Assembly (NCBI GenBank): GCA_027484105.1 | Contig: JAIXUG010000005.1 | Coordinates: 124,001-188,000 of the forward strand | Length of the DNA: 64,000 nucleotides | Source of the DNA: Comamonadaceae bacterium | Lineage (GTDB): Bacteria > Pseudomonadota > Gammaproteobacteria > Burkholderiales > Burkholderiaceae_C | Reading direction: 5' to 3' | Position numbers and translations under genes: made by a program | In this document: piece by piece, positions 35,139-43,353 of the stretch | Position numbering within the stretch: the first letter of the stretch is position 1 | Layout of the letters: each line of letters starts with the position of its first letter | The notes under the pieces: model-generated | What the model was told of the DNA's origin: nothing | The model's input: only the letters and a program-made list of their open reading frames with translations | The model's database searches: none

Positions 35139-36530
35139 ATGTCACATGCCATTCGCATCGGTTCCGGCTTGGGTTTTTACGGCGACAACTGGGAGCCCGT
35201 GGTGGCCAGCATCGAGCGCGGCCAAGTGCAATACATCGCCAGCGACCATCTGGCTGAACTCACCCTGGCCATCTTGCAAAAAGACCGGCAACGCGACCCC
35301 TGCCTGGGTTATGCACGCGATGTGGTGCCCATGCTGATGCGCCTGTGGCCCTTGATGCAGCCGCGAGGTGTGAAGTTCATTTGTAACGCCGGTGGCCTGA
35401 ACCCGATGGGAGCCGCGCAGGCGGTGCAAACGGCGCTTGCTGCCAAGGGCTGGCACCCGCGCATCGCGGTGGTCAGTGGCGACGATGTGTTGCCGCTGCT
35501 GCAAATGCCGGGCACCCGCTTTGACCACCTGATGAACGGCAAGGATGTGTCGAGCGTGCGCGAGCGCTTGGTGTTTGGCAACGCGTATCTGGGCGCGCAG
35601 CCCATCGTGGACGCGCTGGACCAAGGGGCCGACATCGTGATCACCGGGCGCGTGGCCGACGCGGCGCTGTTTCTGGGACCGCTGGTGCATGGCCTGGGCT
35701 GGAAGCTGGCCGATGCAGCCACACCCGAAGACTTCAACCGCTTGGCGCAGGGCCTCACGGTGGGGCATTTGCTGGAATGCTCGGGCCAGGGCAGCGGCGG
35801 CAATTTTGGCAGCCAAGGCCATTGGCAACAGATCCCGGACCTGGCACACATCGGCTACCCGATCGCCGAGGTCTTGGCGGATGGCACGGCCTTCATCACC
35901 AAAGCGCCTGGCACTGGAGGCTTGGTCAACTTTGACACCGTGCGCCAGCAACTGCTCTACGAGGTGCACAACCCGCATGCGTATTTTTCGCCCGATGTGG
36001 TGCTCGACATGGGCCAAATCGAGCTGCGCGATGAAGGCGAACACCGGGTGCGCGTGACCGGCGCACTGGGCCGCGCGCCGACCGATCAGCTGAAGGTGGT
36101 GGCGGGGTTCAAGGATGGCTTCAAAGCCGAGGTCAGTTGGGGCTTTTCCTGGCCCGACGCCTGGGACAAGGTGCAAGCCGCAGAGGCCATCATCCGCTCA
36201 CAACTGCAAGAACGCCACATGCCGTTTGACGAGCTGTTTGTCGAATACCCCGGCCTCAATTCAGCGCACGGCCCCCTGGCCCCGCTGCCGCCAGCGGCCG
36301 AGCTGAATGAGCGGGCCGAAATTTGGGTGCGCATGGTGCTGCGCACCCCCAGCAAAGCGGCGGCCGATGGCTTTGGCCGACTGTTTCCCTGGATGGCCCT
36401 GAGTGGACCGGCGTTCACTTGCGGCTTTCAGGGCCTGAACAACACCAGCGAGTTGTTGGGCATCTGGCCCACCCTGATCGCACGCGAGCGGGTGACCGCC
36501 CACATGGAAATTCTGGAGCCGAGTGCATGA
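35139..36530 (+). CDS. AtuA-family protein (DUF1446 domain)
   Basis: A 463-residue cytoplasmic protein matching the main domain of the acyclic terpene utilisation protein AtuA. Stretches such as FYGDNWEP, CNAGGLNPMG, VITGRVADAALFLGP and ECSGQGSGGNFG are typical. The biochemical role of AtuA is not established; it is needed for citronellol and geraniol use in Pseudomonas. I start at ATG 35139 because the family begins near IRIGSGLGF; upstream in-frame sequence is not similar. The C-terminal ferredoxin-fold part found in some family members is here a separate gene directly downstream with a four-base overlap. Confidence 0.85.
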   Translation: MSHAIRIGSGLGFYGDNWEPVVASIERGQVQYIASDHLAELTLAILQKDRQRDPCLGYARDVVPMLMRLWPLMQPRGVKFICNAGGLNPMGAAQAVQTALAAKGWHPRIAVVSGDDVLPLLQMPGTRFDHLMNGKDVSSVRERLVFGNAYLGAQPIVDALDQGADIVITGRVADAALFLGPLVHGLGWKLADAATPEDFNRLAQGLTVGHLLECSGQGSGGNFGSQGHWQQIPDLAHIGYPIAEVLADGTAFITKAPGTGGLVNFDTVRQQLLYEVHNPHAYFSPDVVLDMGQIELRDEGEHRVRVTGALGRAPTDQLKVVAGFKDGFKAEVSWGFSWPDAWDKVQAAEAIIRSQLQERHMPFDELFVEYPGLNSAHGPLAPLPPAAELNERAEIWVRMVLRTPSKAAADGFGRLFPWMALSGPAFTCGFQGLNNTSELLGIWPTLIARERVTAHMEILEPSA

Positions 36531-36907
36531 ACAACACACCTCTGGTCAAGATTCCACTGGCCCAAATTGCCCACGCCCGCAGCGGCGACAAGGCCGACTG
36601 GGTGGACTTTGGGTTGTTTGCGTGGAACGAGGCGGGTTACCGGATCCTTGAACGCGAAGTCACGGCCGCCAAAGTGCAGGCGCATTTCGCGCCCTGGCTC
36701 CCAGGCCAGGTCGATGCTTGGCCGCTGCCCCATATTTGGGCCCTGAAGTTCGTGCTGCACGGCGCTTTGCAAGGCGGCGGTGCGCGCAACCTGCGCCTGG
36801 ACAACCTGGGCAAAGCCATGGGTGCGGCGCTGCTCAGGTTGGAAATTGAAATCAGTGCGCAAGAGCTGGCCCAAGCCCAAAAAACCACCGCACCCACTGG
36901 CCCGTGA
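36527..36907 (+). CDS. AtuA-like ferredoxin-fold protein
   Basis: A 126-residue small protein whose start overlaps the stop of the DUF1446 gene (ATGA). IAHARSGDKADWVDFGLFAW and the later HIWALKFVLHGALQGGGARNLRLDNLGKAMG correspond to the domain seen at the C-terminus of full-length AtuA proteins (RSGDKG and D-xx-GK signatures). It is named for a ferredoxin-like fold and has no Fe-S cysteines. It probably forms a complex with the DUF1446 protein. Function unknown. Confidence 0.82.
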   Translation: MNNTPLVKIPLAQIAHARSGDKADWVDFGLFAWNEAGYRILEREVTAAKVQAHFAPWLPGQVDAWPLPHIWALKFVLHGALQGGGARNLRLDNLGKAMGAALLRLEIEISAQELAQAQKTTAPTGP

Positions 36908-36911
36908 ACCC

Positions 36912-36930
36912 GCACCCGCCAGCGGGGTGC
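36912..36930. terminator. Stem-loop between convergent genes
   Basis: GCACCCGC and GCGGGGTGC with one bulged G, in the 24-base gap between the AtuA-like small gene and the convergent amidohydrolase. No T tract, so only a weak candidate. Confidence 0.35.
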
Positions 36931-36931
36931 A

Positions 36932-37795
36932 TCAGGCAAAGCGGTACAAGCGCTGTGGGTTGTCCACCAAGAAGGCCTGTTGACCCGCTGCATCGGGGAC
37001 GATCGTGGTGATCGCATTGACCAAGGCCGCGTCGTCCGGAATGTGGGTGTGGTTGGGGTGAGGCCAGTCGCTGCCCCAAACGCAGCGGTCACCGTGCGCA
37101 CGCCACAACTGCTGCGCCAGCGCCACCCCGTGGGTGTAGCGTTCATCGGGTGCGGCATGCGCATCGATGCGGTCAATGCCGCTGAGCTTGACCCATAAAT
37201 GGGGCGCATCCAGCAGGCGCATCAAGGCTTGAAAGTCGGCATGCTGAGCGCCCAGCCGCGCGTCGACACGGCCCATGTGGTCAATCACCACAGGCACCTG
37301 GCTTTGCACCAGCCAAGGCCCCAACTCATGCACCAAGGCCGACTCGAAATGCACCTGCAGATGCAGCCCATGGGCGGCCAAACGGGGGGTCAGGGCCAAG
37401 ACCTCGCGCACATCGGTACCCGCACCCAAATGGCGCATGAAGTTGAAACGCACGCCCCGCATACCGGCTTGGGCCAATCGGGCCAATTCGGCATCGGGCA
37501 CATCGACAGGCACCAGCGCGACGCCCAGGTACCGACCTTCACCGTGGGCGATCGCATCCTCGACCACGCTGTTGTCCATGCCGTGCACCATGGATTGCAC
37601 GATCACGCAGTGCTCAATGCCCAAAGTGCGGTGCAGGGCATACAAGGTCTCGCGCGGTGCCGCCACCGGGGTGATTTGGCGTGAAGGGTTGTAAGCAAAA
37701 CGCTCGGGGGGGCCAAACACATGGACATGCGCATCGCAAGCACCCGGCGGAAGCTGCCAGCCAGGTGATTGTGGCTGCGCGTCTGCTGGGCGCAT
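36932..37795 (-). CDS. Amidohydrolase family protein (LigI-like)
   Basis: A 287-residue TIM-barrel hydrolase. GACDAHVHVFGP near the N-terminus gives the HxH metal pair, VIDHMGRVD and LWVKLSGIDRI follow, and WGSDWPHPN holds the late catalytic Asp. This arrangement is that of 2-pyrone-4,6-dicarboxylate lactonase and relatives, which hydrolyse lactones without requiring a metal in some members. It is downstream of the PcaF-like thiolase (16 bases) in the same operon. Substrate unknown; an aromatic ring-cleavage lactone is plausible. Confidence 0.8.
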   Translation of the reverse strand: MRPADAQPQSPGWQLPPGACDAHVHVFGPPERFAYNPSRQITPVAAPRETLYALHRTLGIEHCVIVQSMVHGMDNSVVEDAIAHGEGRYLGVALVPVDVPDAELARLAQAGMRGVRFNFMRHLGAGTDVREVLALTPRLAAHGLHLQVHFESALVHELGPWLVQSQVPVVIDHMGRVDARLGAQHADFQALMRLLDAPHLWVKLSGIDRIDAHAAPDERYTHGVALAQQLWRAHGDRCVWGSDWPHPNHTHIPDDAALVNAITTIVPDAAGQQAFLVDNPQRLYRFA

Positions 37796-37811
37796 GCTCA
37801 GAGTCCCTGAA

Positions 37812-39014
37812 TCAAACCCGCTCGATGATCAGCGCAATGCCTTGGCCCACGCCAATGCACATGGTGCACAGCGCATAGCGACCTGCCGTTTGCTGCAGGC
37901 GGTTGATGGCGGTGGTGGCCAGGCGGGCACCCGATGCACCCAGCGGGTGACCCAGCGCAATCGCACCGCCCCAGGCGTTCACGCGGGCATCGTCGTCTTT
38001 CAGGCCCAACATGCGCAGCACGGCCAGGCCTTGTGCGGCAAAAGCTTCGTTCAACTCGATCACATCCATGTGGTCGATGGTCAAGCCGGTTTGCGCCAGC
38101 ACCTTGAGCGTGGCGGGCGCGGGGCCAATGCCCATGACACGCGGGGCCACACCAGCCGTGGCCATGCCCACGATGCGGGCTTTGGGCGTCAACCCATTTT
38201 TGGCAGCGGTGGCTTCATCGGCCAGCAACAAAGCACAAGCGCCGTCGTTCACACCCGAGGCATTTCCCGCGGTCACGGTGCCATCAGGGCGCACCACGCC
38301 TTTGAGCTTGGCCAGCGCTTCGAGGCTGGTTTCGCGGGGGTGTTCGTCGGTGTCGACGAGGATGGCATCGCCTTTTTTCTGGGGGATGCTCACGCCCACA
38401 ATTTCGCGCGCCAAGTGGCCCGCTTTGATGGCGGCCACTGCACGCAGCTGGCTGTTGTAGGCCATCAGGTCTTGCGCTTCGCGCTCGATCTTGTAGTCAG
38501 TGGCCACGTTTTCAGCGGTCTCGGGCATGGAGTCCACGCCGTACTGGGCTTTTATCAGCTTGTTGACAAAGCGCCAGCCAATGGTGGTGTCGTACACCGC
38601 GTTGGTCCGGCTGAAGGCGGTTTCGGCTTTGGGCATGACAAAGGGCGCTCGGCTCATGCTCTCGACACCGCCGGCAATCATCAAGCCCGCTTCACCCGCC
38701 TTGATGGCGCGCGCTGCGGTGCCAATCGCATCCAAACCCGAACCACACAGGCGGTTGATGGTGGCGCCGGGCACGTCAATGGGCAAACCGGCCAGCAAGC
38801 TGGCCATGTGGGCCACGTTGCGGTTGTCTTCACCGGCCTGGTTGGCGCAGCCGTACAACACGTCGGTCACGGCGGCCCAGTCCACCTTGGGGTTGCGCGC
38901 CATCAAAGCACGCAGGGGCACCGCGCCCAGATCGTCGGTGCGCACGCTGGAAAGTGCACCGCCGTAACGGCCAAAGGGGGTGCGGATCGCGTCGCAAATG
39001 TAGGCTTGGTTCAT
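37812..39014 (-). CDS. Thiolase, 3-oxoadipyl-CoA thiolase type
   Basis: A 400-residue thiolase. NRLCGSGLDAIG places the nucleophile at Cys90; GHPLGASGA (His356) and CIGVGQG (Cys386) complete the active site. GCANQAGEDNRNVA is the stretch I associate with PcaF/PaaJ, which cleave 3-oxoadipyl-CoA to succinyl-CoA and acetyl-CoA. I chose the ATG at 39014, which has GAGATC upstream and gives the family N-terminus; an ATG 11 codons earlier lacks an RBS and would sit inside the promoter. No other beta-ketoadipate gene is in the window. Confidence 0.85.
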   Translation of the reverse strand: MNQAYICDAIRTPFGRYGGALSSVRTDDLGAVPLRALMARNPKVDWAAVTDVLYGCANQAGEDNRNVAHMASLLAGLPIDVPGATINRLCGSGLDAIGTAARAIKAGEAGLMIAGGVESMSRAPFVMPKAETAFSRTNAVYDTTIGWRFVNKLIKAQYGVDSMPETAENVATDYKIEREAQDLMAYNSQLRAVAAIKAGHLAREIVGVSIPQKKGDAILVDTDEHPRETSLEALAKLKGVVRPDGTVTAGNASGVNDGACALLLADEATAAKNGLTPKARIVGMATAGVAPRVMGIGPAPATLKVLAQTGLTIDHMDVIELNEAFAAQGLAVLRMLGLKDDDARVNAWGGAIALGHPLGASGARLATTAINRLQQTAGRYALCTMCIGVGQGIALIIERV

Positions 39015-39040
39015 GTGAGTGATCTCTTGAGGGTTGAGTT

Positions 39041-39058
39041 CATGCATTATATTGCATG
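39041..39058 (-). promoter_or_regulatory. Promoter/operator of the PcaF-like thiolase
   Basis: CATGCA (39041-39046) and TGCATG (39053-39058) flank TTATAT. On the minus strand this places a perfect TATAAT at 39051-39046, about 30 bases before the start codon. A regulator bound to the dyad would occlude the -10. Confidence 0.45.
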
Positions 39059-39155
39059 TACATGGGTTGTTTCACATGATTCTAGGGGCGCTTTGTGAGC
39101 TGGGGTGAGCGTTTGACGACAGCAAAGGGAGGAGAGGCCAGGTGTCTGTCCGCAA

Positions 39156-39231
39156 GGCGGGATGGCGGCGCTGGCCTGGCTCAGAGGCGCTTCGCTTTGC
39201 CACATCGCCCGACCAGCGCCGCCATCCCGCC
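39156..39231. repeat. Hairpin element A
   Basis: A perfect 19-base-pair stem (39156-39174 with 39213-39231; outer part GGCGGGATGG, inner part GGCGCTGG) encloses a 38-base apex. Bases 39178-39210 of this apex are the exact reverse complement of 39317-39349 in hairpin B. The stem sequences of A and B are unrelated although each is self-complementary. Confidence 0.85.
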
Positions 39232-39292
39232 ATGCTCGGGCATTGGTGATGAGTGCCCTGTCGCGTTTTGAACCCTCCATGAACACGCCAAC

Positions 39293-39374
39293 GTGAGAGG
39301 CCGGGGTGCGGGGCTGGGGCGATGTGGCAAAGCGAAGCGCCTCTGAGCCCCGGCCCCGCACCCCGGCCTCTCAC
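39293..39374. repeat. Hairpin element B
   Basis: A 27-base-pair stem with a single G-T pair (39293-39319 with 39348-39374), starting GTGAGAGGCC and ending GGCCTCTCAC, encloses a 28-base apex CGATGTGGCAAAGCGAAGCG plus CCTCTGAG. The apex with its edges repeats hairpin A in inverted orientation over 33 bases. Confidence 0.85.
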
Positions 39375-39421
39375 TGCCCCAAGCACCAACATCCCAACTC
39401 ACTTGAGACACAATCCACCCC

Positions 39422-39859
39422 ATGCTGATTCAACCCTCCCAAGCCGATGTCCGGCGCTTTTTTTGCGGCGTGTACGCCAAAGCCCGAACGGCTGCCACCC
39501 TCGAACCCATGGAAATGCTGGTCAGCCAATGGATCGACGAACACCCTGAGTACCACGCCGAACTGGCCGATGTGGATGTCGCCCTGGCACAGATGCACCA
39601 AGCGGACCCCAACCGCGAAAACCCCTTCTTGCACCTGTCGATGCACCTGTCCATCAGCGAGCAGTGCAGCATCGACCAACCCCGGGGCATCCGCCAGGCG
39701 GTTGAACTGCTGACCCACCGGCTCAACTCGCTGCACGACGCCCACCACCAGGCCATGGAATGCCTGGGCCGCATGGTGCACGAAAGCCAGCGCTCGGGTC
39801 GCATGCCCGATGGCGAGGCCTATATTGCCTGTGTGCAACGCCACGCCACTAAGGACTGA
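39422..39859 (+). CDS. DUF1841 family protein
   Basis: A 145-residue soluble protein. RENPFLHLSMHLSISEQCSIDQPRGIR is the conserved core of DUF1841, whose function is unknown. Mostly helical and rich in Glu, His and Met, with no signal peptide or membrane segment. The ATG at 39422 follows an AC-rich leader. A perfect hairpin terminator lies between it and the convergent cytochrome gene. Confidence 0.85.
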   Translation: MLIQPSQADVRRFFCGVYAKARTAATLEPMEMLVSQWIDEHPEYHAELADVDVALAQMHQADPNRENPFLHLSMHLSISEQCSIDQPRGIRQAVELLTHRLNSLHDAHHQAMECLGRMVHESQRSGRMPDGEAYIACVQRHATKD

Positions 39860-39881
39860 GGCCCCGCCCAAGACGCAAAGA

Positions 39882-39917
39882 CCAGAAAAAAACCCGCAGA
39901 AGCGGGTTTTTTTCTGG
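39882..39917. terminator. Bidirectional rho-independent terminator
   Basis: Perfect 16-base arms, CCAGAAAAAAACCCGC and GCGGGTTTTTTTCTGG, around AGAA. A and T runs inside the arms supply a U tract in both directions, serving the convergent DUF1841 and cytochrome genes. Confidence 0.92.
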
Positions 39918-39932
39918 AAAGCCGTGAAAGGC

Positions 39933-40592
39933 TTAACGCAGACGCGGCTGAGGAATGACCTTCATTTCACCGTCGAGTGAGGCGATGTAAGCCGACATGG
40001 CTTTCAGTTCAGCATTGGTGAACTGTTTGGCAATGCCACCCATGACGCCGTTGTTGCGGCCCCAGGTGTTCTGGTTTTCCACTTTGTAGGATTTCAAGGC
40101 CACAAACAGATAGTCCTTGTGCTGGCCCGCGATCTTGGGGTAGCTGGGGTCAATCGGCTTGGAGAAATTATCGCCGTGGCAGGAAATGCAAGCGCCTTTT
40201 TGCAACAGGGCCGCCACTTTGGCGTCAGGCGCCTTGGGGGTTTTGGTCACGGCTTGGATCTTGCCATGTTGCTCGTAATAGGCACCCAAGTCGGCCATGT
40301 CTTGTTCGCTCAGGCTGTCGGCAATGCCGCGCATGGTGGGGTGCTTGCGCTCGCCTTTTTTGTAGGCATTGAGCGAGGCCACGATGTATTTGGCGCTCTG
40401 GCCGGAGATCATGGGGACGCGATAGACCTCGGGAAAGCTCGACTGGTAGCCGTGGATGCTGTGGCAGCCAATGCACATGGCGATTTTTTGTTCGGCCGCT
40501 TTGGCATCGCCCTTGATCTCTTGGGCATGGGCGGAAACAGCGGTCACAGAGGCGACAGCCAGGGCAAACATCGAGTTCAGGAGCTTGTTCAT
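39933..40592 (-). CDS. Diheme cytochrome c (c4-like)
   Basis: A 219-residue exported diheme cytochrome. The signal peptide spans about residues 1-23 (ending SAHAQ). Heme motifs are CIGCH (40-44) and CISCH (135-139), with Met residues after each that could be sixth ligands (PMISGQ and the second-domain region GVMGGIA). Two similar halves are typical of cytochrome c4, which carries electrons to terminal oxidases. A perfect FNR-type box lies only 23 bases upstream of the start codon. Confidence 0.88.
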   Translation of the reverse strand: MNKLLNSMFALAVASVTAVSAHAQEIKGDAKAAEQKIAMCIGCHSIHGYQSSFPEVYRVPMISGQSAKYIVASLNAYKKGERKHPTMRGIADSLSEQDMADLGAYYEQHGKIQAVTKTPKAPDAKVAALLQKGACISCHGDNFSKPIDPSYPKIAGQHKDYLFVALKSYKVENQNTWGRNNGVMGGIAKQFTNAELKAMSAYIASLDGEMKVIPQPRLR

Positions 40593-40614
40593 TTTGCTTA
40601 CACAATCCAATTGA

Positions 40615-40628
40615 TTGATAAAAATCAA
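40615..40628. promoter_or_regulatory. FNR/ANR-type box
   Basis: Perfect TTGAT-AAAA-ATCAA dyad between the divergent cytochrome and MoxR genes. A CATAAT hexamer at 40654-40659 lies roughly where the -10 of an FNR-activated rightward promoter would be. For the leftward cytochrome gene the box is too close to the start for activation and would suit repression. Confidence 0.65.
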
Positions 40629-40698
40629 CTGCGGATTATATCGGCCTGCCCCTCATAATCCTGACAAACCCTTTAGCCTTTTTCGAGAAACCCTCGCC

Positions 40699-41541
40699 AT
40701 GAAATTCCAAGGTACCGAAAACTACGTCGCCACCCAGGACCTGATGCTGGCTGTCAACGCGGCCATCACCCTCAAACGCCCCCTTTTGGTCAAGGGCGAG
40801 CCTGGCACCGGCAAGACCATGCTGGCTGAGGAAGTGTCGCAAGCCTTGGGCCTGCCTCTGCTGCAATGGCACATCAAGTCGACCACCAAGGCCCAGCAAG
40901 GCCTCTACGAATACGATGCGGTGAGCCGTCTGCGTGACAGCCAACTGGGCGACGAAAAGGTCAAAGACATCGAAAACTACATCGTCAAGGGCGTGCTTTG
41001 GCAGGCTTTCACTTCAGAAACCCCGGTGGCCATCCTGATCGACGAAATCGACAAGGCCGACATCGAGTTCCCGAACGACCTGTTGCGCGAAATCGACCGC
41101 ATGGAGTTTTATTGCTACGAGACACGCCAGCTGATCAAGGCCAAGACCCGTCCGCTGGTGTTCATCACCTCGAACAACGAAAAAGAATTGCCCGACGCCT
41201 TCCTGCGCCGCTGCTTCTTCCATTACATCAAGTTCCCCGAAGCGGACACCATGCGCCAGATCGTGGACGTGCACTTCCCCACACTCAAAAAAGACCTGCT
41301 GGCCCTGGCACTCAAGACTTTTTACGACGTACGCGGGCTGCCGGGCTTGAAGAAAAAGCCCTCCACCAGCGAGCTGCTCGACTGGCTCAAGCTGCTCGTG
41401 GCCGAAGACATCCCGCTCGAGGCCCTGCAAAGCGCTGACCAAAAAGTGTCCGTGCCCCCGTTGGTGGGTGCCTTGCTCAAGAACGAGCAGGACGTGACCT
41501 TGTTCGAAAAGCTGGTCTTCATGAACCAGCGCAACCGCTGA
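40699..41541 (+). CDS. MoxR-family AAA+ ATPase
   Basis: A 280-residue AAA+ ATPase. Walker A is GEPGTGKT (33-40), Walker B is ILIDEID (112-118), and FITSNNEKELPDAFLRRC covers sensor 1 and the arginine-finger region. MoxR proteins work with VWA-domain partners as chaperones that insert metals or assemble complexes. The partner is two genes downstream (CoxE-like VWA protein). Start ATG 40699 gives the family N-terminus KFQGTENYVA. Confidence 0.93.
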   Translation: MKFQGTENYVATQDLMLAVNAAITLKRPLLVKGEPGTGKTMLAEEVSQALGLPLLQWHIKSTTKAQQGLYEYDAVSRLRDSQLGDEKVKDIENYIVKGVLWQAFTSETPVAILIDEIDKADIEFPNDLLREIDRMEFYCYETRQLIKAKTRPLVFITSNNEKELPDAFLRRCFFHYIKFPEADTMRQIVDVHFPTLKKDLLALALKTFYDVRGLPGLKKKPSTSELLDWLKLLVAEDIPLEALQSADQKVSVPPLVGALLKNEQDVTLFEKLVFMNQRNR

Positions 41542-41545
41542 AACC

Positions 41546-42175
41546 ATGACCGCTTTCGCCCCGCCCGTGACCCTGACCGGCGTGCACGTCCGGCTGGAGC
41601 CCTTGCGGGCTGAGCACCATGACGCGCTGGTACAGGCCGTGCGCGATGGCGAGTTGTGGCAGCTGTGGTACACGGCCATTCCCACGCCAGAAGGCATGGC
41701 GGCCGAGATCACCCGCCGCTTGAACTTGCAGACCCAGGGCAGCATGTGCCCATTTGCGGTGATCGACCCAGCGACCCAGCAGGCCGTGGGCATGACCACC
41801 TACATGAACATCGACGCGGCCCACCGCCGGGTTGAAATCGGCTCCACCTGGTACCGCCGCAGCGTGCAACGCACGCCCCTCAACACCGAAGCCAAGCGCT
41901 TGCTGCTCACCCACGCTTTTGAGCAGCTGAACTGCATCGCGGTGGAATTCCGCACGCATTTTTTCAACCATCAGAGCCGCCGCGCCATTGAGCGCCTGGG
42001 CGCCAAGCTCGACGGTGTGCTGCGCAGCCACCAGATCAACACCCACCCACTGAGCGCTGGCGCACTGCGCGACACCTGCGTGTACAGCATCATCGCCAGC
42101 GAATGGCCCAATGTGCGTGCGCACCTGGACTTTCAATTGAGCCGCTCTGCCCAGAAGGACACCCGGTCATGCTGA
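41546..42175 (+). CDS. GNAT N-acetyltransferase (RimJ/RimL-like)
   Basis: A 209-residue acetyltransferase. LTGVHVRLEPLRAEHHDALVQA opens the fold; PFAVIDPATQQAVGMTTYMNID and EIGSTWYRRSVQRTPLNTEAKRLLL cover the acetyl-CoA-binding strand and helix, followed by RTHFFNHQSRRAIERLGAKLDG. This is the RimJ/RimL group that acetylates protein N-termini or small molecules. It starts four bases after MoxR and overlaps the VWA gene by seven bases, so it is in the operon. The acceptor is unknown. Confidence 0.85.
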   Translation: MTAFAPPVTLTGVHVRLEPLRAEHHDALVQAVRDGELWQLWYTAIPTPEGMAAEITRRLNLQTQGSMCPFAVIDPATQQAVGMTTYMNIDAAHRRVEIGSTWYRRSVQRTPLNTEAKRLLLTHAFEQLNCIAVEFRTHFFNHQSRRAIERLGAKLDGVLRSHQINTHPLSAGALRDTCVYSIIASEWPNVRAHLDFQLSRSAQKDTRSC

Positions 42176-43353
42176 TCGACTTTTTCTACACCCTGCGTGC
42201 CGCCAAGTTGCCCGTCTCGGTGCGCGAGTACCTGACCCTGCTCGAAGCCCTGCAGGCCAATGTGGTGGGCCCGGCATCGGACGCCTGCAGCATCGACGAC
42301 TTTTACCACCTGGCCCGCACCGTGATGGTCAAGGACGAAAAGCACTTCGACAAGTTCGACAAGGCTTTCGGCGCCTACTTCAAGGGCGTGGAGATGCTGA
42401 CCGATTTCACCAAGGAAGTGCCGCTGGACTGGCTGGAAAAAATCCTGCAAAAGGAACTCACACCCGAGCAAAAGGCTGCCATCGAGAAGATGGGCTGGGA
42501 CGAGTTGATGGACACGCTGAAAAAGCGCCTGGAAGAACAAAAAGAGCGCCACGAGGGCGGCAACAGGTGGATCGGCACGGGCGGCACCTCGCCTTTTGGC
42601 AACGGCGGCTACAACCCGCAGGGCATCCGCATCGGCGGCAAGGGCGGCAACAAAAGCGCGGTGAAGGTCTGGGAACAACGCGCTTACAAGGACTACGACG
42701 ACCAGCAGGAGCTGGGCACGCGCAACATCAAAGTGGCCCTGCGCCGCCTGCGCCGCTTTGCCCGCGAAGGCTCACAAGACGAGCTGGACCTGGACGGCAC
42801 CATCCGCAAAACCGCAGCCAATGCGGGCTACTTGGACATCCTGATGCGGCCCGAGCGCCACAACAACGTGAAAGTGCTGCTGCTCATGGATGTGGGCGGC
42901 ACCATGGACGAGCACATCGCGCGGGTTGAAGAAATGTTCTCGGCCGTCAAGGCCGAGTTCAAGCACCTGGACTTTTATTACTTCCACAACTGCGTCTATG
43001 ACTTCATGTGGAAGAACAACAAGCGCCGCTATGCTGAAAAATTTGCCACTTGGGACATCCTGCGCAAGTACAACAAGGACTACAAGCTGATCTTCATTGG
43101 CGACGCAACCATGAGCCCCTATGAAATTTTGCAAAAGGGCGGCAGCGTCGAATACAACAACGAAGAGGCCGGGGCCGAGTGGCTGCAACGCCTGACGCAC
43201 ACCTTCCCCAAATTCGCCTGGATCAACCCCGAGCCGCAGGGCGTGTGGCAATACCGCCAAAGCATCGCCATCATCCAGCAGCTCATGAGCAACCGCATGT
43301 TCCCCTTGACCCTCAGAGGGCTCGAGGATGCGATGCGTTTGCTGAGCAAATGA
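42169..43353 (+). CDS. CoxE-like VWA domain protein
   Basis: A 394-residue protein with a helical N-terminal half, a Gly-rich linker (about residues 130-162) and a C-terminal von Willebrand A-like domain. The metal site reads LLLMDVGGTMDEH (Asp241, Gly-Thr at 244-245), a variant of DxSxS, followed by YYFHNCVYDFMW and FIGDATMSP. It is the expected partner of the MoxR ATPase in the same operon. The pair resembles CoxD/CoxE, which mature CO dehydrogenase, but no CO dehydrogenase is here; the client is unknown. Its stop overlaps the tamA ATG. Confidence 0.88.
   Translation: MLIDFFYTLRAAKLPVSVREYLTLLEALQANVVGPASDACSIDDFYHLARTVMVKDEKHFDKFDKAFGAYFKGVEMLTDFTKEVPLDWLEKILQKELTPEQKAAIEKMGWDELMDTLKKRLEEQKERHEGGNRWIGTGGTSPFGNGGYNPQGIRIGGKGGNKSAVKVWEQRAYKDYDDQQELGTRNIKVALRRLRRFAREGSQDELDLDGTIRKTAANAGYLDILMRPERHNNVKVLLLMDVGGTMDEHIARVEEMFSAVKAEFKHLDFYYFHNCVYDFMWKNNKRRYAEKFATWDILRKYNKDYKLIFIGDATMSPYEILQKGGSVEYNNEEAGAEWLQRLTHTFPKFAWINPEPQGVWQYRQSIAIIQQLMSNRMFPLTLRGLEDAMRLLSK

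Larger units (their letters stand above)
39015..39421. other. 407-base intergenic region with two large hairpins
   Basis: The gap between the divergent thiolase and DUF1841 genes contains no convincing coding sequence. Next to the thiolase lies a palindrome over a perfect -10 element. Bases 39156-39231 and 39293-39374 form two large stem-loops, annotated separately. Between them a small GGGCA/TGCCC stem occurs at 39238-39258. Bases 39375-39421 are a plain leader for DUF1841. Confidence 0.8.

Noticed and set aside
39178..39349. Terminal inverted repeats of an insertion sequence
   Set aside because: Only 106 bases separate the copies, there is no transposase frame or target duplication, and each repeat sits in the apex of its own hairpin.
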